Source: RGIG4790 sp964437615 (lineage in GTDB: Bacteria; Bacillota; Clostridia; Christensenellales; UBA1242). From it: a DNA stretch of 11,240 nucleotides. The stretch covers positions 1 through 11,240 of the forward strand of contig CAYTHL010000035.1 of NCBI GenBank assembly GCA_964437615.1, in the 5' to 3' direction. A model generated the notes under the pieces. It had not been told where the DNA came from, did no database searches, and saw only the letters and a list, made by a program, of their open reading frames with translations. Below, piece after piece: positions 5,969 through 11,240 of the stretch; the first letter of the stretch is position 1; every line of letters starts with the position of its first letter. A program made the translations under genes and the position numbers.

Positions 5969-7627
5969 TTAAATGTAATTGTCTGGCAAATCGTTTTCAA
6001 ATAAAACCACATCGCCGGGGTTGGTTATGCTTGGTAAAATACTTACGGCTTGCTGTAAATTGCCAGCCCTAATTATATTTTTTGTGTCAAACTGACCATG
6101 TTCCAGCCCAGCCGCAAGCGCCTCGTAATTTACTATGCCGTTAATTATAACATAGTTGCACACAGAGGCAAGCATTTTGCCAAGTTCAAAATTGCTGTTA
6201 AACTGTTCTTTCCCAAGTTCCACCAGCCCGGGAGTGATAACCACCTTTTTGCCATCAAACTTTTTAAGAACTTCGGCAGCCGCTTTTGCTCCAGCCTCAC
6301 TACCATTATATGCATCGTCTATAACAATAAGTGCGCTAGCCGACGGCATAAGGGCTAGCCTATGCGCCGTAGGTGACAAACTCTCTATTGCATGCACAAT
6401 TTGCTCAGCAGAAACATCTAAATCTAGCGCGACAGTTGCTGCCAGCAAAATATTGCTGACATTGTGGTCACCAAGCAAACTTGTTGTAACATTATCAAAG
6501 GTCTTGCCGCCAAGAATAAGCGTAAAGTTTGTACCCTTGCCACTAAAAACAATATTAGAGGCACTAACCTTGCCGTCTGCTCCAAGCCCAGCCAAAGTTT
6601 TTTTACATTTGGCGCTATTGTACATAGTTTCTACATGCTTGTTGCCGGCAGCAAAATACATTTTGCCGCGCTGATTTGTCACAAAATTTGTAAGCTCACT
6701 TTTGGTATTTATTATAGATTGCAAACTACCAAAGGTTGCCATGTGCTGATTAGATATTCCTGTAATTAGCCCAATGGTTGGCTTAACCATTTGGCAAAGT
6801 TCGTCTATGTCCCCCACATTGCGCGCGCCCATTTCGGCTATAAAAATTTGGTCGTCGTCTTCCATATTCTCTAATATAGTTTTACTAAGCCCTAGGGGGG
6901 TATTATAACTAAACGGCGTAACACAAACTTTATACTTTTGGGCAAGCATGGTTGCTAAGATGTTTTTTACGCTAGTTTTTCCGTAACTGCCAGTGACGCC
7001 AATTACAGTTATACCAGATAGCCTTGCAAGCCTATCCCTTGCTTTGCGCAAATATTTAGCAGAAATTGCGTTTTCGATAGGCAGCATTATTAGCCACGCA
7101 ATTGCAATAATTATAGGCACAAGCGTTGGCACAATTACTAGCCCGCCTGCCGCAAAGTAAGGCACAAACATGGCCGTGCAATATGTAAGCCCAAATGATA
7201 CCAACAGTGATATAATCCCCACCGCCGCCAACAGCCTATTCATGCGCCTAGTGTATTTTATAGGCGTTTTTTGCCTTATGCTATAAATATTGAATATATA
7301 ATAGCACACAAATAACATATAAAATATTAGCCCCAAGTATTCTAGCGTTCGGTATATAAAGATGTCTTCTAAAAGCACATTTGTAATAGCCAAGGCGGCT
7401 CCGCCAAGAATTGTGACTATAATTAGCCGCCCCCAAGACACAAACTTGGTTTCGGCAAGCCAGCCAAACATGCCCCTAATTTTGTAGCCAGAAAGCTGAA
7501 GCATTTGCAAAAATCTGGTTGACATAATAGTAACAAGCACGCTGTTGACGACGCTTAAAATTAGCACTAGCCAAAAATCTTCGGCGTATGGCATATTTAA
7601 AATATTATTACACAAAAAGTTTTGCAT
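5969..7627 (-). CDS. murF: MurF-type UDP-MurNAc-tripeptide--D-Ala-D-Ala ligase with N-terminal membrane domain
   Basis: A Mur ligase of 552 residues; ordinary MurF is about 450. Residues 205-552 hold the ATPase and C-terminal domains: P-loop GVTGSYGKTS (210-219), EMGARNVGDI (265-274), GISNQH (290-295), LLGDHNVSN (384-392), HRL (422-424) and IDDAYNGS (436-443), the MurF-type equivalent of DDAYNANP. The usual N-terminal UDP-substrate domain is absent. Instead residues 17-184 contain five hydrophobic helices (about 17-36, 66-84, 95-115, 131-153, 160-184). Loops 37-65 and 116-130 and the stretch after 185 are rich in Lys/Arg, so the positive-inside rule puts the ligase in the cytoplasm. The ATG has AGGAG five bases upstream. 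Neighbours are ddl downstream and an alpha/beta hydrolase upstream. It may be the cell's MurF, or a ligase acting on a related membrane-bound substrate. Confidence 0.87.
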   Translation of the reverse strand: MQNFLCNNILNMPYAEDFWLVLILSVVNSVLVTIMSTRFLQMLQLSGYKIRGMFGWLAETKFVSWGRLIIVTILGGAALAITNVLLEDIFIYRTLEYLGLIFYMLFVCYYIFNIYSIRQKTPIKYTRRMNRLLAAVGIISLLVSFGLTYCTAMFVPYFAAGGLVIVPTLVPIIIAIAWLIMLPIENAISAKYLRKARDRLARLSGITVIGVTGSYGKTSVKNILATMLAQKYKVCVTPFSYNTPLGLSKTILENMEDDDQIFIAEMGARNVGDIDELCQMVKPTIGLITGISNQHMATFGSLQSIINTKSELTNFVTNQRGKMYFAAGNKHVETMYNSAKCKKTLAGLGADGKVSASNIVFSGKGTNFTLILGGKTFDNVTTSLLGDHNVSNILLAATVALDLDVSAEQIVHAIESLSPTAHRLALMPSASALIVIDDAYNGSEAGAKAAAEVLKKFDGKKVVITPGLVELGKEQFNSNFELGKMLASVCNYVIINGIVNYEALAAGLEHGQFDTKNIIRAGNLQQAVSILPSITNPGDVVLFENDLPDNYI

Positions 7628-7671
7628 TTTATCTCCTTATTTTGTCACTAATATGAGGCGACATAATTTTT

Positions 7672-7687
7672 GCTAGGCTAAAAAGAT
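7672..7687 (-). repeat. Possible degenerate fragment of the dispersed repeat
   Basis: GCTAGGCT followed directly by AAAAAGAT matches the middle and end of the repeat copies at 692-736 and 2946-2987 if five bases (TAGCC) were lost. It has the same orientation and lies 19 bases beyond the stop of a minus-strand gene, a setting like that of the copy at 2946-2987. At 16 bases, chance similarity is possible. Confidence 0.3.
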
Positions 7688-7706
7688 ACATCTAACACTA
7701 TATAGT

Positions 7707-8426
7707 TTAAACATTACAAGCAAAGTAGTCAATCGTTTTGCAAAATTGGGCGTCATTATCTAAAAAACTAAAATGCCCAGCACCCTCTACCACCACCAGA
7801 CCGCTGCCCTTTATCTTTTTGTTTAGCTTTTTTGCCATGTATAGCGGCGTATCGGCGTCATTTTTGCCCCAATAAATTAGCGTCGGAGCGGTAATTTTGC
7901 CAAGCAGGGGCGTTTGGTCGTAATTTACAGCAGTAGTTAGCACTTTTTTAAGCTTTTCGTCGCAAGATTTGTAATCTGGGCTGCCAAATTTGGCTAACTT
8001 TTGCTCCTTTACAGCCCCCAAATTTACCAGTTTTTTGATAATTTTATAGTGCCAAATTTTTAATTTTTTCTTTAAACTAAACCTTGGCTTAAGCCCAGCG
8101 CTATCTACAAGTACAAGACCATGTAGCGGATATTTGCTTGCATATTCAATAGCCACCCTGCCGCCAAAAGAATGCCCAACCAAAATTACGTTTTGCAGAC
8201 TATTACCTATTATATAATTATGCAATCTTTGGGCGTATCCGACTATGCTTGGGTCATCTGGGGCGGACTGACCGCCAAAGCCATCTAAATTTGCAAAGTG
8301 TAAAGAAAAATTTTGCAGTTTATCTTTTAGCCATAAAAAACTGGAACTATCCGCGCCCCAGCCGTGCAGAAAAATTATGTTTGTGTTGCCGCTACTGTAA
8401 GTTATAAAATCCAAAACGCTTCCCAA
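7707..8426 (-). CDS. Alpha/beta-fold hydrolase
   Basis: About 239 residues with the full catalytic set of the family. Oxyanion motif HGWG (21-24); nucleophile elbow GHSFGG (84-89) with Ser86; acid Asp190 in GKNDADTP; His218 in GAGHFSFLD. A basic cap region (about 112-145) sits between the core halves. It has no signal peptide or membrane helix, so it is cytoplasmic; the substrate cannot be told from sequence. It lies between rimI and murF, 79 bases from murF, and may act on a wall precursor, lipid or small ester. The start is uncertain: the frame begins with TTG at 8426 without a ribosome binding site. It stays open upstream to 8484 with only ATT codons as alternatives, and another TTG lies four codons further in. 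Confidence 0.85.
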   Translation of the reverse strand: MGSVLDFITYSSGNTNIIFLHGWGADSSSFLWLKDKLQNFSLHFANLDGFGGQSAPDDPSIVGYAQRLHNYIIGNSLQNVILVGHSFGGRVAIEYASKYPLHGLVLVDSAGLKPRFSLKKKLKIWHYKIIKKLVNLGAVKEQKLAKFGSPDYKSCDEKLKKVLTTAVNYDQTPLLGKITAPTLIYWGKNDADTPLYMAKKLNKKIKGSGLVVVEGAGHFSFLDNDAQFCKTIDYFACNV

Positions 8427-8493
8427 AAAATTAAAATCTTTAGAAATTTTTGCTTTGCAATTTTTGCGCGCAATTTTTCTTTAGAAATACTAG

Positions 8494-8907
8494 TTAATTG
8501 TCATGCAACATAACTATGGCATCGCCTTGCGGATAATAGTTTTTACGCACATAAATTTGCTTAAATCCGCATTTTTTATACAAGTTTATGGCAGCCAAAT
8601 TTTTATGACACACCTCTAAAAACACCTTTTTGCCCTTGCAATCGGCAAGTACAAAATTTAGCAGCCTTGTTGCCACGCCGCACCGCCTTGCATTGGGGCT
8701 TACACCAATATTAATCACTTCGCACTCTCCCCCTAGCTCGGTTATAATACAATATGCAACAAGTTTATCATCTTGTTCCACGGCATAAATTTTGTAGTAA
8801 GGCTTAGTTTTAAGGTTTTCAAAAAAACTAGTGCAGTCTTCGATAAACAAACTTTTATGCAGCTGCCCTATTTGGTTATTAAACTTTGTCTTGTAAATTT
8901 TTTCCAT
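8494..8907 (-). CDS. rimI: RimI-like ribosomal protein alanine N-acetyltransferase (GNAT)
   Basis: A GNAT-fold acetyltransferase of 137 residues, close to the usual RimI length. The acetyl-CoA motif is NIGVSPNARRCGVATRLL (66-83), with RRCGVA as the pyrophosphate-binding loop. FLEVCHKNLAAINLYKKCGF (96-115) is the RimI 'lEV...N..A..lY.k.GF' block, and NYYPQGDAIVM (123-133) is the C-terminal 'YY....DA..M' block. RimI acetylates the N-terminal alanine of ribosomal protein S18 in E. coli; other GNATs of this type can have broader targets. It starts 15 bases after the tsaB stop, and the tsaE-tsaB-rimI order is a familiar bacterial cluster, which supports the name. Confidence 0.88.
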   Translation of the reverse strand: MEKIYKTKFNNQIGQLHKSLFIEDCTSFFENLKTKPYYKIYAVEQDDKLVAYCIITELGGECEVINIGVSPNARRCGVATRLLNFVLADCKGKKVFLEVCHKNLAAINLYKKCGFKQIYVRKNYYPQGDAIVMLHDN

Positions 8908-8922
8908 GATAAAACCTAAAAC

Positions 8923-9555
8923 TTAATTACTGCTGCCACTCAATTTTTTTTGCCTTTCTAGTTCGGCTTGGCTTGCCCGCAGATATTGAGGCACAATTTG
9001 ATTTGTTTGCACAAACTCGCCAGCATTTGCCTTACGCAAAATAACCTCGGTTGGGTCGTACTCTGCAAGGCTAACGGCAAATTGAGTTATGCTGTTTACA
9101 ACATCTTTGCTAGACGAATAAACATTTGCGTTAGTTGCTAGCGGCAACATTTTTTGCTCGTTTGCACAGCCCTTAAATTCTCTTCCAAAACGCTTAAAAT
9201 AGTAATAATAGTTTTCGCCAAAGCCGTCTAAAACTATGCCAAAATTTTTTTGCTCTCTATCTACCTTAACGGCATCAAAGGCATCAAAAGTAAGCACCTT
9301 GCACCCAGCACCAATGGCTAGCCCTTTAACCGTGCTAATTGCAACTCTAATACCCGTAAAACTGCCCGGCCCAACGCCTACTGCAATAGCGTCCAAATTT
9401 TGTAAATTTATGTTTGCTTGCCCTAATAGTTTTTCAATTTCGGCAAGCAGCACTGCCGACTGACGCTTTTCGTCGCTAAAAAATTTATAAACCTTGTCTT
9501 TGGCTATAAGCATAATTTTTAGCCCGCCGCTGCAATCTACAACTAAAATTTTCAT
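8923..9555 (-). CDS. tsaB: tRNA t6A37 threonylcarbamoyladenosine biosynthesis protein TsaB
   Basis: A 210-residue ASKHA-fold protein. Hallmarks are the N-terminal MKILVVDCSGG (1-11), the invariant GVGPGSFTGIR (60-70) and VPQYLR (188-193) near the end. TsaB is the non-catalytic partner of TsaD and TsaE in making threonylcarbamoyladenosine at position 37 of tRNAs reading ANN codons. The residue usually His in the 'HS..LlP' motif is Gln here (RQSAVLLAEI, 31-40), an unusual but not catalytic change. The ATG at 9555 was chosen because the protein then starts exactly at the first strand and GGGGG lies five bases upstream. An in-frame TTG 27 bases earlier is less likely. The gene lies between tsaE and rimI. 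Confidence 0.92.
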   Translation of the reverse strand: MKILVVDCSGGLKIMLIAKDKVYKFFSDEKRQSAVLLAEIEKLLGQANINLQNLDAIAVGVGPGSFTGIRVAISTVKGLAIGAGCKVLTFDAFDAVKVDREQKNFGIVLDGFGENYYYYFKRFGREFKGCANEQKMLPLATNANVYSSSKDVVNSITQFAVSLAEYDPTEVILRKANAGEFVQTNQIVPQYLRASQAELERQKKLSGSSN

Positions 9556-9631
9556 ACAAACCCCCAAGTGTAAAAAACGCAAAATTGACTATAAAAAAGT
9601 GAAAAAATGCATCAAAATCGCCAAATTTTGC

Positions 9632-10036
9632 CTAAAAATCAATTTTTCGACCATTCTCCGTCTTTGTTATTAAAACAGTTTTTATATTAAGACCGTCAAG
9701 CAATTCTTCGGCTCTTTCTGGCCATTCTATTAAACAAATTGCACCCGAGAATAGATACTCCTCTATTCCTATTGCAATTAGTTCGCTGATGTCTTTAATT
9801 CGGTAAAAGTCAAAATGATATATTGTTATATTTTTGCATTTATACTCGTTTACAATATTAAAGGTTGGGCTTACAGCAGTGCCGCCGCCAAAATATTCTA
9901 CCACACCTTTTGCAAACTCAGTTTTGCCCGCACCTAAATCTCCACGCAGTTCAACAATATCCCCCGCATGCAGAGTTGCCGCAAATTGCTTTGCAATCTC
10001 TTTTGTTTTTTGCGCTGATGACGAAAAGTATTCCAT
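9632..10036 (-). CDS. tsaE: tRNA t6A37 biosynthesis ATPase TsaE
   Basis: A 134-residue P-loop protein of typical length. Walker A is GDLGAGKT (32-39), followed by SPTFNIVNEY (56-65), HFDFYRI (74-80) and the Walker B-like CLIEWPER (101-108), all standard for TsaE. It hydrolyses ATP to drive the TsaB-TsaD cycle. The ribosome binding site AAAGGAT overlaps the stop codon of deoC, only 11 bases upstream, so translation of the two genes is probably coupled. TsaB follows 76 bases downstream. Confidence 0.95.
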   Translation of the reverse strand: MEYFSSSAQKTKEIAKQFAATLHAGDIVELRGDLGAGKTEFAKGVVEYFGGGTAVSPTFNIVNEYKCKNITIYHFDFYRIKDISELIAIGIEEYLFSGAICLIEWPERAEELLDGLNIKTVLITKTENGRKIDF

Positions 10037-10047
10037 ATTTTTATCCT

Positions 10048-10719
10048 TTATATTTCGGTACTTGTGCCAATTCTGGTTGCGCCAGCACGGATAAGCTCTT
10101 CGGCTTGCTTAGCCGTTCTTATACCGCCGCTTGCTTTTATGCCGCAGCGTCCGCCAACCGATTCGGCAATACATGTAACAACCTCAGGTGTGGCTCCGCC
10201 TACCCCGTAGCCCGTGCTAGTCTTTATATAATCCACCTTTGCCTTGCAGCACGCCTTGCAAAGCTTTGTTATTTCGTCGCGATCAAAATAACACGTTTCT
10301 ATAATGGCCTTTACAACCCTACCACGGCTAGAACGCACAATTCTGGAAAGCTCGTTTTTAACATAGTCGTAGTCGCCGTCTTTGGCTGCACCAATATTTA
10401 TAACCACATCAATTTCGGCGGCTCCGTCTGCAATGGCTTGCTTGGCCTCGGCAAGTTTAACTTGCAAAGAATTTGCCCCAAGCGGAAACCCCACCACGGC
10501 AACCACACAAACATCTGTTATCGCCTTTTGCGCCAAATAATCAGACGCCGTTCGCACATTGTATCCATTTACGCACACCGCATGATAATGATTTTTTATT
10601 GCTATGTTGCAACAAGCATAAATGTCTTTTGTTGTCGCCCGTGGGTCTAGCAGAGTAAATTCTACCACCGACTGCAAATTGGTAATTTCTTCGGTTTCAC
10701 GAACTTTTTTAAACCACAT
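10048..10719 (-). CDS. deoC: Deoxyribose-phosphate aldolase
   Basis: A class I aldolase of 223 residues that cleaves 2-deoxyribose 5-phosphate to acetaldehyde and glyceraldehyde 3-phosphate. Conserved residues are present: Asp104 in AEIDVVINIG (101-110), Schiff-base Lys166 in YIKTSTGYG (164-172), and Lys195 in GIKASGGIRT (193-202), with the phosphate-binding GATRIGTS (213-220) at the end. The N-terminal motif usually written DHTLL.P reads EFTLLDP (20-26) here, a mild departure away from the catalytic lysines. It overlaps the upstream phosphorylase gene as TAATG, with AAGGTGG seven bases before the ATG; the two enzymes act in sequence in deoxynucleoside catabolism. Confidence 0.95.
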   Translation of the reverse strand: MWFKKVRETEEITNLQSVVEFTLLDPRATTKDIYACCNIAIKNHYHAVCVNGYNVRTASDYLAQKAITDVCVVAVVGFPLGANSLQVKLAEAKQAIADGAAEIDVVINIGAAKDGDYDYVKNELSRIVRSSRGRVVKAIIETCYFDRDEITKLCKACCKAKVDYIKTSTGYGVGGATPEVVTCIAESVGGRCGIKASGGIRTAKQAEELIRAGATRIGTSTEI

Positions 10720-11240
10720 TATAGCACCACCTTGTAAAACAACTCATTACTCTGAGGTTTTATATTAGAAATTTCAAAGGCTTTGTACATGCTTTGCGCC
10801 AAGTTAAAATATCTTTTGTTGTTGTGGCTATAAAACACTTGTGCAAGTTTGTCGCCCGCCTTAACCTTATCGCCCTCGCCACACATAAGCACAACGCCGG
10901 CAGATGAATCGGTATGTTTGCCGCTGCCAACAAGTTTGTTTGCCACATGCTCCAATAGCCCAAGTTTTATATCCCAAATGTAACCGTCGGCGTCGGCTGT
11001 AATATAACTTACGGCGGTATCTATAAAGCGCTCTTGCCTAGTTACCGGCTGCAATTTAAGCTGGTAATCGGCGGCAATTTTGTTTAGCTGCTCTATGGCA
11101 TTTTGGCTAGAAATTGCGTTGCCAAAAATGTTAGCCGCACCCGTTCTGGAACTGGCTTTGCCACTAGACATAAGCGCAAGCGTGGCCATTTCTTTGGTTA
11201 AAACAAGCAAATTAGACGCAAAATACTCCTTTTTGCAAGA
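10719..11240 (-). CDS. pdp: Pyrimidine-nucleoside phosphorylase, C-terminal part (runs off the window)
   Basis: The last 173 residues of a protein whose 5' end lies beyond base 11240; the frame is open to the edge, so a TTG at 11210 is not the start. The first about 55 residues match the end of the phosphorylase core (LTKEMATLALMSSGKA...A...FGNAI). The rest is the PYNP C-terminal domain: ITADADGYIWDI, VANKLVGSGK (place of the family's GAGR) and AGVVLMCGEGDKVKAGDKLA. The enzyme phosphorolyses uridine, thymidine or deoxyuridine to base and (deoxy)ribose 1-phosphate. The deoC gene directly downstream, overlapping by one base, handles the deoxyribose phosphate. Whether it is Pdp or the thymidine-specific DeoA cannot be decided from this part. 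Confidence 0.85.
   Translation of the reverse strand, partial: SCKKEYFASNLLVLTKEMATLALMSSGKASSRTGAANIFGNAISSQNAIEQLNKIAADYQLKLQPVTRQERFIDTAVSYITADADGYIWDIKLGLLEHVANKLVGSGKHTDSSAGVVLMCGEGDKVKAGDKLAQVFYSHNNKRYFNLAQSMYKAFEISNIKPQSNELFYKVVL

Noticed and set aside
8457..8478. Terminator between rimI and the hydrolase gene
   Set aside because: GCAATTTTT is a direct repeat and TTGCGCGCAA a loopless palindrome; neither gives a convincing hairpin followed by a T-run on the minus strand.
9556..9582. Nine-residue N-terminal extension of TsaB from a TTG
   Set aside because: The ATG at 9555 starts at the conserved first strand and has a suitably spaced G-rich ribosome binding site; TsaB proteins do not carry such an extension.
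9865..10650. 261-codon plus-strand open frame
   Set aside because: It is antisense to deoC and tsaE, whose catalytic motifs are intact; the translation is rich in Cys, Arg and His with no domain.

Overview
The window reads like part of a low-GC, Gram-positive-type bacterial chromosome, most likely an uncultured Clostridia-like Bacillota. The reasons are AT-rich intergenic DNA, AGGAG-type ribosome binding sites, TTGnnn-17-TATAAT-type promoters, and housekeeping genes that look firmicute in type. No taxonomic marker is present, so the placement is inference. All genes but one lie on the minus strand. No tRNA, rRNA, CRISPR array, transposase or phage gene was seen.

Right half, minus strand, read from 11240 down to 4805: one tightly packed run of eight genes. 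It starts with the 3' part of a pyrimidine-nucleoside phosphorylase, joined by a TAATG overlap to deoC (nucleoside salvage). Next come tsaE, tsaB and rimI (tRNA t6A37 modification genes with their usual acetyltransferase neighbour, but without tsaD). Then come an alpha/beta hydrolase, a MurF-type ligase and ddl. MurF and Ddl are consecutive enzymes: Ddl makes D-Ala-D-Ala and MurF adds it to UDP-MurNAc-tripeptide. The MurF is unusual: its normal N-terminal substrate domain is replaced by about 190 residues with five predicted membrane helices.

Middle: a single plus-strand gene (3836-4732) for an HTH-WYL transcription regulator. It is divergent from a minus-strand gene for an unrecognised, disordered, charged 212-residue protein (2992-3630). 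The shared 205-base spacer carries two good back-to-back promoters, three copies of TGCAAATA and an inverted repeat. The regulator's promoter sits so close to its ATG that the mRNA may be leaderless.

Left part, minus strand: a DUF1538 membrane protein with two internal repeats (1329-2864) overlaps by 8 bases a gene for a small PII-like protein (971-1336). A second, different PII-like gene (222-629) follows. This looks like a membrane transport protein with two dedicated PII-type regulators. The DNA around them is full of repeats: a MITE-like element of about 235 bp (746-980) whose right end supplies the stop codon of the first PII-like gene, related single ends at 692-736 and 2946-2987, and two 78-bp tandem repeats with a 103-bp period at the window edge.

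The best leads for something undescribed are the DUF1538/two-PII module, the membrane-anchored MurF with its hydrolase and Ddl neighbours, and the repeat family that shapes gene ends.
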